From positions 7,028,501 through 7,092,500 of the forward strand of contig OX463827.1 in the NCBI GenBank assembly GCA_949825045.1: a stretch of 64,000 nt of DNA, given 5' to 3'. Below the pieces are notes generated by a model. It was not told the DNA's origin and ran no database searches. It saw only the letters and a list, made by a program, of their open reading frames with translations. This stretch comes from Argyresthia goedartella. Taxonomy: Eukaryota; Arthropoda; Insecta; Lepidoptera; Argyresthiidae. The translations under genes and the position numbers were made by a program. Shown one piece after another: positions 21,384-33,600 of the stretch (position 1 is its first letter; every line of letters begins with the position of its first letter).

Positions 21384-24300
21384 GTTACGGCTTATCGAAA
21401 ATTATTGACGTGGCTGCCAGAAGAGATTGTCATATCATCTTATCACCACAGGACAGTTGCAGAGCTGATTTGGTATGCAACAATGGCGATTTTGTTGCAT
21501 TCAGCGTGAATGAGTTACGCCGGGAACATCATATTATTAATTGCCCTCCTCTTACAGCCCCATACGATATTTACAATTCTGCAGGAGTTTACTTGAAGTA
21601 CAAAAATATACAAACTTCCATCCTATACAATCTACATGTCAGACCTGAAATAATACCAGAATTTGGTAATGATAACAAAAAATACTTTATCGTTGAACTT
21701 GACCTCGAGAACCAGGAGTATAGTGATGTGCCAACCATAGCAGATCTGCCAAATTTAGAGTCGTTGAAGATGAATCGCAATAGTTTAATCAAAGCTAAAC
21801 TATTCAACTTAAATGAGCTACCATCCCTGCGTGAATTGGAGCTCTCACACAACAGGATAAATGGTTTCGATGTGCAACGTGACAGTTATCCTTATAATCA
21901 GTTGACTCTTTTAAATGTTTCCAACAATCACCTGGTAAAAATACCAGACGCAACTTTCGAGTTTCTGAATTCACTGTAGAAGTTGGATTTATCGCACAAT
22001 CACATCGCTACTTTAGGATTTATGACGTTCGAAGGAATAACGCATTTAAAATTTTTGGATTTATCTAGCAACAGAATCGCTGAATTGAATCTTTCTTTAA
22101 TGAGGTTCAGTGAACTCGAGGAATTGTATTTAGATGATAATAGAATAAGCAAAATTATTGCAGAAGATTTTAGCAGAATGGTGAATATAAAAATTCTAAA
22201 TTTAAAGTCCAACACTATTAGGAGTATAGATAAAAATGTGTTTTCAAAAATGTTGCATCTATCAAAATTGGACTTAAGACATAACGTTATAGATATTCTT
22301 GATAGAGATATTTTTACGGGTTTGATTGAGATAGAAAATATTGATTTATCTGAAAATAAAATTAAAACTTTACCGCCATACTTATTTCAAGGTAAAAATG
22401 TAAAGTTTTTTGGTATCGTTAGTAATGCCCTTGAAGGACATTTATTGAGAGGAACATTTGAGGGATTAAATGTAATGGAAGAATTAGACTTGAGTTACCA
22501 ACATTTGACTGAAATTGACGATTACGGATTATTTGGTCTTGATGCGGTAACTTCTGTCCTGTTGAATAATAATGATTTGATGACATTGTCAAACCTGTCA
22601 TTTATATCACTACATAAATTGGAAAGATTAGAGCTATCAAATAATAAAATTACTATAATAAGTTTTGATACAAAAGATTTTGTTAAATTAGAGTATCTTT
22701 CACTGAAAAATAATAGTCTTAGTGATATTGAAAAAAACACTTTTAGTGAATTAACAGCTTTGAAATTTTTGGACTTATCAATAAACAATATTTCACACAT
22801 TCCTTCAGAATCTTTCAACACTTTGAATAGGTTAAACGATTTAGATTTATCAAATAATCCACTGCGCGGTACATTAGAAGGATTGACCTTCAACGAATTA
22901 TCCTCATTACCAAAACTGGATATCTCTCATACTTTATTGACTGTGATAAAAAATGAAGCATTCAAAGGCATGAAAGAGTTAAGAGAGCTAAATTTATCTT
23001 ACGGCAAAATAAATAAAATAGAGATTAATTCGTTTGTCGGAGCCACATTTAATGAAATATTAGATTTATCATTTAACAACATAAATGCGTTTATGATAAA
23101 TACTACTCATCTTGTCAATTTGAAGACTTTATATTTGAATAATAACAAGTTAATGTCTATCACATCGCATGTGTTTGAGGGACTAGTTAGTCTCACTAAA
23201 CTTGTGATGGCTAATAACTCGATTCAAAATATCGATAACTCCGCTTTTGGTGATCACAATAATCTTCAATATTTAGATATATCGTTCAATACAAACTTGA
23301 CTCTTAATATGTCCCTATTTAGATACCACTATAATTTGTACGATTTAAGAATGTCAGGAATTAAAAAATATATACAATTTACGAATCTTACATTTTTGGG
23401 ATCCTTATCGACCTTAGTCGTATCTTATTGTAGTCAAACAAATATCACGGCCTTAGATTTGCGAAATTTAACTCAATTGTTTATTCTAGATTTGAGTAAT
23501 AACAATGTATCAATAGTAGAAGGTAGCGCCTTTCATGGATTGAGAAGTCTAGATGAACTTAATTTGAGTTCTAATAAAATAACTTTTATAAAGCCCGGCG
23601 TTTTTAAAGACAATATCAGACTGCAAAAGCTTAACATTTCTCATAATTGTTTGAAATTCATCAGTTATGGTATTTTCCGTGGTCTAGGTTATTTATGTAT
23701 CATAGATATTTCCTATAATCAAATCAAAAGTTTGAAGAGTGAGAAATTCTACGAATTAAAAAAATTGAATTATCTTATAGCAGATCATAACCAAATAGAT
23801 TACATAGGACTGGATGAATTCTCATATAATAATCTGAAGAATTTAAGTATCGGTAATAATCCGTTGGCGTGCGATATTCTGGTAAAATTAAAAGATATTC
23901 CAAAGTCATTTTACATATCATCTATTGAGTTAGATCATGATAGTGAAAATGTTGATGGTGTATCTTGTAATACTGCACATGACGCAGGCACCAAAACATT
24001 TGAAAAAATCAGTGACGATAAAACTGAAAATATTTTACTGGATGTAAGAAATATTTTGATGAACTCATCAAACAGTGTAATTGACATTAAAAAGATTTTA
24101 TCTAATTTCACAAATCTTCAATCTGGAGAAATCAATAAGAATGATATTATATTAATAGCGAACTTTTTATCTAATATTACTGAAACATTAAAAAGATTTG
24201 ACGAAAACATTTGGAAAAATATTTCACAGGATATAAGAAAGATTAATAATGAAAGTATATTAATTGCGACCTACTTATCTAATATTCCTGAAATATTGAA

Positions 24301-24775
24301 AACTGAGAATCGAATAGACAGATTAATTAAGAATAAATCATACAACCAAACTGATTACCTTTTATCCAAAATTGTTAATAATACCTTACCTACGGCTCTT
24401 CAATATAATCCAATACCAGAAAGAAAACCCGAAGATAGCAATTTGAAAACAGATGAGACAGATGACGAGCTTAAGAAATATATTCAAGACCTCGGTAAAA
24501 AATTTGCTGAACTAGAGAACCGACTTCGGCATATAATTTTTTATACCCAGAATAATTCAGATCACACGGTTACACCAAATACTGAAAAAAATATCTTAGA
24601 CAAGCAAAGCGGGACGCAATCCAGTGACTTCACGGAAATATGCGTAGGTCTGATGTTGTTTATTTTGATTTGTTGTCTTTTGTTTAAGTTGTATAGGTCC
24701 AGTTTCTTTTTCCCAGCTCGTCGTTCTCTGAGCACACGCGAAATTGCTCATTCAATGGATAATTCTAATCTTTAG
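21384..24775 (+). pseudogene. Leucine-rich-repeat type I membrane protein, one in-frame stop
   Basis: The only host-like gene seen. About 1130 codons in one frame, broken only by TAG at 21977-21979. N-terminal region with cysteines (RDC, DSC, VCN, NCP), then about two dozen LRRs of the extracellular type (LxxLxLSxNxIxxI with xxFxxLxxL spacing) from about 21700 to 23880. An LRR C-terminal cap follows (NNPLACDILVKL ... VSCN). A linker holds two similar blocks (ILIANFLSNITETLK and ILIATYLSNIPEILK, plus a coiled-coil-like ELKKYIQDLGKKFAELENR). Then come one membrane segment (ICVGLMLFILICCLLFKLY, about 24639-24705) and a 25-residue basic tail. The signal peptide is probably on an unseen upstream exon. 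The role is unknown; the architecture resembles insect cell-surface LRR receptors or adhesion proteins. The stop may be a real null allele or a sequence error. Confidence 0.75.
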
Positions 24776-27089
24776 TCATTTTTTATTTTTTGTAGTTAAC
24801 TAAGTTACCTTTTATGTTTATTAAATTCCCATGCAATCATTTATTGCTGTTTTATTGTAACAAATGTGGCACTTCTTCTGATAAGTAATACCTACTACTA
24901 TCTTCATTTATATACTATCTTTATTTATTTGAGCAGTTCTATTTAAATAGTAAAAAGCAGAGATTTTATATCTTGCATTTTTAATTGACTTAAAAAAAGG
25001 ACAGGTTCTTTTAACCGATTCAAAAAAAGGAGAAGTTCTCAATTCTATAAGTGTATATAATAAGTTATAGGAACCGCAAAATAATCACATTATTCAATTA
25101 GGGATTCCAAACGAGTAAACCAAATTTTATAGTTAAAACCTATAAAATTCGTATGTATATCCACGTATTTATCCGAAACTATGAATTGGATTGTAATTAT
25201 TAATTATTCTTTTATTGGCCTGAATTTTTTCCAAATAAGGGAACAATGCAAGTTTTATCAAAACTGGTTCATTACTTTTTATGATATAGACTGTTACTTA
25301 TAAGTATAGTGGAAAAGCTGATTGATATGAGCTGGGCGACGAAAGGATAATAGAAAACTGAGGAGAAATGCAAGTTTCATCAAAATAGGTTCAGTTGTTT
25401 TCAAATTATGAAAAACATGAATGAAAAAGAACTGGAACTGGGAAACTTGACAAATTGACTGGTTTTTAATCCTTTCTGAAGTTGTGAGTGCAATAAGAAC
25501 GGTAGGAGGTCAGGGGTTTTAATGAAAATACTGACAAGGGGTCCATTAAAGACTTATTTATCATATCATACTTGTAGTATTTCCATGAAACTAAAAATGA
25601 CTAATTAAAATTAGGGGTCTTTTTTTAGGTAAGCGCCTACGTGATGGAAATAATATTACAACTGCATATAGTTTTTCAAGGCCTGGAACCGACCTCTCCG
25701 ACTGAAAAAACTACCCCAATTTGTTTTGTACCTACGTTTGAATTGGGTGGTTAGTTGTGTGTATGTGTATAAAATAATTCTTACTTTTGAGTTATTTTGA
25801 AGTCGACTTTATTTTTAGGGTTCCGCATCTCAAAAGGTAAAAAAAGAACCCTTATAGGATCACTCGCGTGTCCGTCCGTCAGTCTATCTCAGGCAATTTT
25901 CTCATGAATTACTTATAGTTCATGAGAAAATTGCCTGAGATAGAATCTATATCTTAATATAGAGTCTTGAAATCTTCCGCCAAAATACTTATACAGATAA
26001 TTCAACATAATTCAAGTCTAATATGAAAAAAATATAAGCCTACAAAAAAGTGGAGGGGGTAAAATGACAAAACGTTAAACAAGGGCTCTTTATAAACTTT
26101 TCAAAATTTTTTTTAGTGTTAGTTTTGATAACTTTAGAAGTTATAATTTTAATTAAAAAAGTGCCCCCTTATCTCCCAAACTACAGAATCTAAAATTATA
26201 AAAAAACACAGAATATAGAACCTAAGCCAAAGATTACAGGAAAACATTTCCGGAATGGCCAAGGTCTTTATTTATCTGTTAACCACACAAACTTATAAAT
26301 GCACCTGGTTACGTACATGGACTTTGAACGTAGACCAATAACTTTATGAACAACATTTTGCTTTGCAAAATCTGAGCTATTCAATCCGTACCATCCCTAC
26401 CATTGTAAGATGGTCAGACCCGTATTTGACCGTTCTTTTTATTAATTTTTGTTGTACAGTTTGCTAATTCTTAGTATACGTCGCGCCACACGTTATGAGC
26501 GGATTCACTTTTCAATACCTGTACATATGCGCAGTAATTCCTGCCAACGTCGACCAGCGCTCTTAGTTCGTGGCGCGAGGTATACTTTTGAATCATATCA
26601 AGTCGGCGTTAAACTTCTGACGTCACTTCAATCCTATTCTAATAAACTGTCTCAACACTGTTTATCAATTTCACAACCCCAACCGGTGCAAACCTCGGCC
26701 TGTGAACTTTCAACTCGCGCACCGGTTGCACTGAAAAGCTTGTGTAAGTGCAAAAGCAGCTTAGGCTTTGCGCTGAATCTGAAGGTTGAACTTTTCACAG
26801 AAATGTATTATGTCAATTGGTGAACTTTTCTAGATAACTGTTATGTGTTTATAAAAGTAGGTAAGTACCTATGATATTTTTTTAAGACAAAAAACATACC
26901 ATCACCTCTTTTCACATACAGGGTGGCAGAGCACAGTTGTGCCCACGTTTAGCCAATTTTTCAAATTCCTTAAATACTTATATTTACTTTATTGCACAAA
27001 AACAGAACATGAAATGTCACTGATATGCAAGTCTTCGTAAATAAGACCCACTGCGCCGAGCGAAAGTCAACACTATCCTCTGAATAAGT
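24776..27089. other. Non-coding repeat-rich interval
   Basis: Holds 3' flank of the LRR gene and repeat pieces. One (about 25008-25065, CTTTTAACCGATTCAAAAAA) is related in reverse to the element ending near 47055. Another (25815-25890) has the GGTTCCGCATCTCAAAAGG head and TCCGTCCGTC run also seen near 17750. A long hairpin lies at 25883-25944. An open frame at 26449-26823 has no recognisable motif and I do not call it a gene. Confidence 0.5.
25883..25944. repeat. Perfect 26-bp inverted repeat
   Basis: Arms 25883-25908 and 25919-25944 are exact reverse complements (core CAGGCAATTTTCTCATGAA) around a 10-base loop. No other terminal structure surrounds it. Confidence 0.9.
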
Positions 27090-28265
27090 TTGACAACACC
27101 TTATACATTTATACTTATACTTCATGGCACAAAAACCGAGGATATAGATACATCAAAATGGAAACAAAGTGTACAAAGGAAATATAGCCATTTCAGAGAT
27201 TTCCTTGTGAAGAAACATTACCTCTCTATAGAGGTAAAGCTTCTTAACACGACTTTTAAAGATATTCAGAGTAGGATGGTCCCTGATGGTACAGGGGAGA
27301 GCATTCCACAACCGAATGGCCCGGGGTCTGAACTCGTTTTCATAGAAAGCGGTGTTATGCAGTTGTGAGCATGGAAACTGCGTGAGTTCTCCGAGGTCTG
27401 CTGGAAGAAAGAAATTGAAAACTGTCTCGTAGAAAAGTTGGGTAGCGTGGATTACGTAAAATGTTGTAGAGGAAATTGACGATGTGTGAATCCCGACGAA
27501 GACAAATCGGCAGCCACTTCAACTCCCTGCGATGTTGTGACATATGGTCGTATTTGCGCAGCCCGAAGCTAAACCGAATCCCGAGATTTTGAAGTCATTC
27601 GAGTTTGTTCAGAAGTTCTTCGTTAGCACTGACGCAGCAGACATCAGCGTAATCGATGATGGCTAGAATGAGAGATTGAGCAAGAGTGATTTTGGTATGT
27701 CGAGGCAAAAAGTACTGAAGTCTCCTGAGAGAGTGAAAGGTAGAAAATACTCGGCGACTTACCTCATTAACATGCGAAGACCAGGACAACTTGTTGTCGA
27801 TGATTAGACCCAGGTTTTTAACTTTATCGCTATATACGATTGTGGTACCATTCAAAGTGACAGGTGGAATGGGATGTTGCTGCAACAAGTTAAGGGAATG
27901 TCTGGTACCTATGATCATGGCCTGGGACTTGCTCGGGTTGACCAGGATTCCGAAGGATGAAGCCCAACTTCTTATACCCTCAAGATCAGCGTTGAGTGCC
28001 TCCACAGCAGAGTGTACATCGTTAAGAGAGAATTGACGATAAATCTGGAGATCATCAGCGTAAAGATGATATGAAGAGGATAGGGACGTCCGAGATGGAG
28101 TTAATAAAGATAATAGAAGAGGAGAAAGAATACCAACTTGAGGGACGCCTGTAAAGAGGTCACACCATTCAGTGGATATCTCTTCCGACCTGATACGCTG
28201 TTGCCGATCCCTCAAATAAGAGTCGAACCAGCTGGCAGAGAAGGAGGAGAGGTTCAGAGTTCTGC
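27090..28265 (-). pseudogene. LINE family T-like: RT palm to C-terminus and 3' tail (copy 3)
   Basis: Minus-strand RT. 28293-27595 carries FSASWFDSYLRDRQQRI, GVPQVGILSPLLLS (motif B, with G of PQG changed to V), YADDLQIYRQFS (catalytic YADD, about 28055), VNPSKSQAMIIG, KNLGLIIDNKLSWSSHVNEV and SLRRLQYFLPRHTK. After a shift near 27590, the C-terminal block HIVNFLYNILRNPRYPTFLR follows, then the WNALP-like region in + coordinates near 27305. The diverged tail TGTACAAAGGAAATATAGCC (about 27171) aligns with the family T tail. Frameshifts inactivate it. Confidence 0.85.
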
Positions 28266-28521
28266 GTCTTACGCTGTTAAGAACATCAGACAATACACAA
28301 ATGTGGCTACATCTAGGCTAGTAAATTTTTGTTAATTTTATAGTGTCATGTCCTATGGTATCTTGTTGTGGGGGAAAGCAGCGGATATTCAAACTATTTT
28401 TATTTTACAGAAAAGAGCTATTTGAGCATTTTATAATTTAAAACGAACATACTCCTTAAGAGAGCTTCTGACATAATAACTTTAGCTAGACAATTTATTT
28501 ACGAAAATATAATGTACGTAC
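28266..28521 (+). pseudogene. LINE family U RT fragment (copy 2), 5' of retroelement insertion
   Basis: Reads AVKNIRQYTNVATSRLVNF, then SVMSYGILLWGKAADIQ and FILQKRA, the thumb/C-terminal block of a LINE RT (compare the minus-strand copy at 50400-50330). Several stops. The env-bearing element interrupts it after 28521 and it continues at 37267. Confidence 0.8.
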
Positions 28522-28756
28522 TGTTATAACCGAATGTAGTTTGCAGTAAACGCTGACTTAAGCTAATTCATTTTATATAAAACTGTTTTCGATAGAGACT
28601 GGCAGCAGTCACCCCACAACCTTTGTCCGATACATACATTGTAAACTCTCGTTATTTTTGTCTAAAATTCGGTGTGTAGTACAGTGAAATAAATTTATTC
28701 AGCAGCAGTAATAAAAGTGTTTTTTTAAAAAGGACCCACGGAGCGCCATCCTTACA
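28522..28756 (+). repeat. Errantivirus-like left LTR
   Basis: 235 bp. TATA box TATATAAAA at about 28572-28580. AATAAA near 28684. Starts TG and ends CA. Confidence 0.95.
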
Positions 28757-28760
28757 AATT

Positions 28761-28778
28761 TGGTGTCAGAAGTGGGAT
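28761..28778 (+). promoter_or_regulatory. Primer binding site of errantivirus-like element
   Basis: TGGTGTCAGAAGTGGGAT, four bases after the LTR. It begins TGG as needed to pair with a tRNA CCA end. I cannot assign the tRNA with certainty. Confidence 0.7.
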
Positions 28779-29533
28779 CTCAGGAAAACTCGTGAGTACT
28801 GAGATTCATAGGTGTTAGGCGCGTCGCGAAATAACTTCCCGCCTGACAACCATTTAGTGGCTCTGTGGAGTAATGTCCTTTAATAGACAGTGGTCGACGT
28901 TAAGACTTGGGCATACAAGCCTAAGCCCGCGCTGCTGCTCTCGAGGTCGACGATAAGTCTCCGCTGCCAGGCGCGAGCCCGCATCTCATCCTGGACGCTT
29001 CCTGCTGCTGTGGTCGACGTTAAGTCTCCGCTTTCGAGTGTGAGCCCGCACCACAATTGTCTGCACCACCACCGTCTTCATAAACGGACGGGTGAACCAA
29101 TCATCATCATTATCAGCTCATATTGACTTTCCACGTGGAAGTCAACGGGATCACGAACAACGCAACGTGACTTCGAGGTACTCCGTAATACGACTCCCTG
29201 GGTCGCCGGGCCTTCGACGTCTGTTGACGTCATTACTGCGTCGCACTGCAGTTGCCGTGCGCCGTTTCTACGCGGTTTTTGGAAAAAGCCGTTCTTCAAA
29301 ATGTTCGTGAGTGCCGTCATCATTCTGTGAGTTATTTTATCTATTCCTAACTTTCTAATTGAAGTGAATGTGCAAGTGATTTTTACAAGTTTTACAACTA
29401 TATACATCAAGATTTATTTTTACAAACTTTCTATAACTATTTTTAAAGTGCAATCACACTTTCTACTGTATTTTACATTTTTATTGATTGTGTTTACTGA
29501 TGATCTGTACTACATTACAAAAGCTGTAACTTA
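28779..29533 (+). promoter_or_regulatory. Errantivirus-like leader with candidate env exon 1 (29301-29326)
   Basis: Untranslated leader before gag. At 29301 an ATG opens eight hydrophobic-rich codons plus two bases, running directly into a strong 5' splice site (CT followed by GTGAGTT, GT at 29327-29328). Joining this to the acceptor at 34875 keeps the env frame and would give env its start codon and the first half of a signal peptide. This is inference from splice consensus and frame. A second donor-like GTGAGT lies at 29307. Confidence 0.65.
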
Positions 29534-30595
29534 ATGTCGACTGGAAAAGAAGTAAAATTAGAAGAAGAAGCCGATAAATTAACTACATCTGATTCAGAAA
29601 GTTCCTCTTCTGAAAGCCAAAACCAAAGCCCCAAAGTAACAATTAGAAAAAAAGAAAAACCCAAAATGACTTCATCAATTACTCTTTCGTTCCTGACCAA
29701 ATTCATAAAACCCTATAATGGGGACCGCGAGTTGTTGCCAGCATTCTTGACTAATTGCGAAAACGCATTCTCATTAGCTAGTACAGATCAACAGGATGTT
29801 TTATGCAAGTATATCGTGTCACAACTTGAGGGCAAGGCGCAGTTAGCCTGCTGCCTCAAGAAATTCAGTACTTGGCCTGAAATCAAACAATTCCTTAAGG
29901 CCACGTTTGGAGAGAAAAAACATTCAACTCATTTGCTCGTCGACTTACAAAATTGCAAGCAATTGCCCACAGAAGATGTGACACAATATTCATTACGTGT
30001 TGAATCATGTCTCACACGTTTACAGTCTGATATACATTATAGTTGCGACGATGACAAAGAATTAATCGGCAGATTAGCCGCTATGGAGGATCTTGCCCTT
30101 AACACATTTTTGTTGGGAATGAATTCCAACTTCTCTCACATAGTGCGCTGTAGGAATCCAAAGACCCTATCAGATGCTATAACTCATGCTATTGAGGAAG
30201 AAAAGCTTTATAAACTTTCTAAACTAGCACAACGCCAAAATAAGCAGTGCTCTATTTGCCAGAAGTCTGGACATTTGGCCTCTGATTGTTACAAAAATAA
30301 AGCAAAAACTTCAAGTCCTAATTTCCATCACGTAAATTCGAATCCTCATGTTGCTCAAAGAAACAACCAGAATTCAAGGTTTTCCTCGAACAAAACTTGC
30401 GTATATTGCAAGAAACACGGTCACTTGATCGGCGAGTGTCGCAAACTTAAGTATAAAAATAATCAAAACGCCGCCGACTCCCACGACGCTGCATCGCCAA
30501 GCGCAGGTGCATTTCACAACAACGCGGCAAACAATAGTCGCTCTAATGTTCATGTTGTTAGCGTTTCTTCTGATGACCAAGTTGATTTAAACTAA
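29534..30595 (+). CDS. Errantivirus-like gag
   Basis: 353-residue structural protein, uninterrupted. An acidic, serine-rich N-terminus is followed by a capsid-type domain (ITLSFLTKFIKPYNGDRELLP onward to about residue 230), then two CCHC zinc knuckles: CSICQKSGHLASDC (about residues 238-251) and CVYCKKHGHLIGEC (about 291-304). The tail is rich in N, A and S. The stop at 30593-30595 directly follows a TTTAAAC heptamer in the correct phase for -1 slippage into pol. ATG at 29534 is the first good start after the leader. Confidence 0.92.
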   Translation: MSTGKEVKLEEEADKLTTSDSESSSSESQNQSPKVTIRKKEKPKMTSSITLSFLTKFIKPYNGDRELLPAFLTNCENAFSLASTDQQDVLCKYIVSQLEGKAQLACCLKKFSTWPEIKQFLKATFGEKKHSTHLLVDLQNCKQLPTEDVTQYSLRVESCLTRLQSDIHYSCDDDKELIGRLAAMEDLALNTFLLGMNSNFSHIVRCRNPKTLSDAITHAIEEEKLYKLSKLAQRQNKQCSICQKSGHLASDCYKNKAKTSSPNFHHVNSNPHVAQRNNQNSRFSSNKTCVYCKKHGHLIGECRKLKYKNNQNAADSHDAASPSAGAFHNNAANNSRSNVHVVSVSSDDQVDLN

Positions 30596-30649
30596 ACACT
30601 GTTTCGGTCTCGTGTCTGCCGGAACAATGTAATAATGTAAACGACACGA
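30586..30649 (+). promoter_or_regulatory. Programmed -1 frameshift site with H-type pseudoknot
   Basis: Slippery heptamer T TTA AAC (30586-30592) is read as TTA AAC in the gag frame, with the gag stop next. After an 8-base spacer, stem 1 is GTTTCGG (30601-30607) with CCGGAAC (30619-30625), one U-G pair. Loop bases TCGTGTC (30610-30616) are exactly complementary to GACACGA (30643-30649), forming stem 2. Loop 1 is 2 bases and loop 3 is 17 bases. Slippage by -1 enters the pol frame, which is open from 30586. All pairings were checked by eye. Confidence 0.85.
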
Positions 30650-33600
30650 ATGATAAGCCTTCTATAGGTAAACCCCGTGCTCTTAAATTACCCCCAGCAC
30701 GGAAGATTAAAAATCAACCCTATGCTCTTAAATTACCCCCAGCACAGATGATGGAAAATGAATCTCGACAAATTGACCAGTCTTTGTCTACTGAGTTCTC
30801 AGCAAAGTTGCAAGGTCGCACCTGTAGCACACAAGCCGTGGCACAGGATTCTTCTGCACCTTCCCCTCAGTCAGAACCTTATTTCACTGAGTTTTCAACT
30901 AAGCTACCAGGCAGCACCTGTAAAAATCAGGGTTTTGATGCGCCTCTACCTCAGTCTAAAATTCAAGACAAAAGACTCAAATCTTGTGTTCTTAAATCTG
31001 TCCTAACACAAGTTAATCCTGAAATTATTTTTGGTCATTCAAATGAACTTGGAGATTCTAAAACTATTCCCTCTACTCGCGACAAACCGAGTTTTTCTTC
31101 TAGGGATTTTATACGTGAAAAGAGTTATAAAATTAATAACGTGAACAATAAAATATCTTTACCACACGTTTATTTAAAGACACATTTAAATGAAAAGCCT
31201 CTATGCTTTCTTATAGACACTGGGTCCTCAATTTCTATTGTAAAACAGTCAAGTTTGATCAAACCAGTGCTCGGACCGTTAACAGTCACTCTAAAAGGTT
31301 TAAGTGACAACGATTCCACATGTGAATCTCTTGGGTCCATCCAGCTCAATTTTGAACACGTAATTTCCGATAAAAGCAAAATAATGTTTGACTTTTTGTT
31401 CCACGCGATTGACGACAAGATCAATCTATATTTTGACGGAATCATAGGTAGTGATTTTATTCGACATTTCAAAATCGACGTGCAGTATTCCACAAATTCA
31501 TTAAACATGCAAGGACACTCGATACCTATATGCTTTAGTAAGCCATCATATGTTATACCTCCACGGTCAGAGATGGTGATTGAATGCCCAATTGCCAATC
31601 TATCAGATTTTTCAGGCCAAAAAGAAGCCTTAATATTAGATCAACAAATTTGTGAAGGCGTGTTCTTAGCAAACTGCATAGTCAATGTCAAATCCAACAA
31701 TAGGGTAAACGTATCAGTATTAAACACTACTGAATCCGAGATTTCAATAGATAACTTCAAGGTTCAATTAACAACCCTTGAGTTTCCGTCATCAGACTCA
31801 GATGATGCTCAGCATGAGCTCATTCATCAGCTGAGTTCTTCAAACACTGATCGTTCTAGACAGGTTCTCGAGCAGATACGATGCTCTCACTTAAACGCAG
31901 AAGAAAAGAAGGCGTTGATGACCTGCCTTTCTAAATATACTGATATATTTCACCTTAATGGTGAATTCCTAACTCATACAGATAAAATTCAACATTCTAT
32001 TAATACCGGGGATGCACCTCCTATCCATGTTAAGTCATACCGGTTCCCAGAAATTCATAAAGAAGAGGTAGAAAGTCAAATAAAAAAAATGCTTGACCAA
32101 AATATAATTCGCCCTTCAACCTCCCCCTGGAATGCACCAGTGTGGGTTGTTCCTAAGAAACTCGATGCCTCTGGCAAGCAAAAATGGCGAATCGTAATTG
32201 ACTATAGACGCCTTAATGACGTCTCAGTTTCAGAGGTTTACCCTCTTCCTCTCATAACAGATATCCTAGACCAGTTAGGTCACTCAAAGTACTTCAGTAC
32301 TCTTGACCTGGCTTCAGGATTTCATCAGCTGTTGCTAGATCCCAAAGATTCTGAAAAAACTGGCTTCAGTGTTACGACTAATGGTATCTCAGGACATTTT
32401 GAATTTACCAGAATGCCCTTTGGTTTAAAAAATGCTCCATCCACATTCCAGAGACTCATGAATTTAGTCCTTTCTGGGCTCCAAGGTCTTCATTGTTATA
32501 TATATTTGGATGACTGCATCTGTTATTCACATGACCTTCAATCTCACATGCAAAAACTAGAACTCATATTTTCAAGATTCAGAGAGGCCAACTTGAAGTT
32601 GCAGCCTGACAAATGTGAATTCTTGCGACGCGAAGTCGCTTATCTCGGGCATGTCATAACCGACAAGGGTGTTTTGCCTAACCCAGACAAGGTAAAGGCT
32701 ATTTCCGAATTCCCTACACCCAAGAACCCGAAAGACATAAAATCTTTTCTAGGACTAACCGGCTATTAAAGACGTTTCATAGAGAATTTCTCTCACTTAA
32801 CTAAACCTTTAACCTCATTATTGAAAAAAGACACAGTGTTTCACTGGTCTCATGAACAAGAACAAGCATTCAGCATTCTGAAAGAAAAGTTAGTCTCAGC
32901 ACCATTATTACAGTACCCAGATTTCAGTCAAACATTCATCATAACTACAGACGCTTCTAACTACGCCATTGGCGCAGTACTGTCGCAAGGCGAAATTGGA
33001 AAGGATAAGCCAATAGCATATGCGTCTCGTACATTAAATAAATGCGAAGGAAACTACTCCACGACTGAAAAGGAGCTTCTCGCTATTCTTTTCGGCGTCA
33101 ACACTTTCAGACCATATATTTATGGGTATAAATTTCGGATTGTCACTGACCACCGTCCCCTTACATGGCTTTTCAATGCAAAAGATCCAGGAGGACGTTT
33201 ATTGCGATGGCGATTGAAACTAGAGGAGTATGACTACGAGATAGTTTATAAACCGGGCCGTATAAACTCAAATGCTGACGCTCTATCTCGTAACCCAGTA
33301 AATGCCATCACTCTTTCAGGAATAAATAAGACAACTTATGAACAATTTTTCAAGAAACAATTCACGAAATCAATCTCTAATGATACGCAAATTCAGGAAT
33401 ATAACCAAAGTTTAACTTCCACGAAACTTAAATCGATAGCTTGTCCAGTTTCTCTAGATTTTGATAGCTCTATGCCGCACAGCGAACAACTGTTATCCGT
33501 AGTAAACAATTCTGCCGAGCTCTTATAAGCCGAACGGGAACTTGAAACCGTGCAGTCAGTTGAGGCGACTAATAAGAAGCTCTATTTCTTATACACTAAA

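Noticed and set aside
26449..26823. 124-codon open frame
   Set aside because: No recognisable motif, no splice or promoter signal, and it lies in repeat-rich DNA. I could not support it as a gene.
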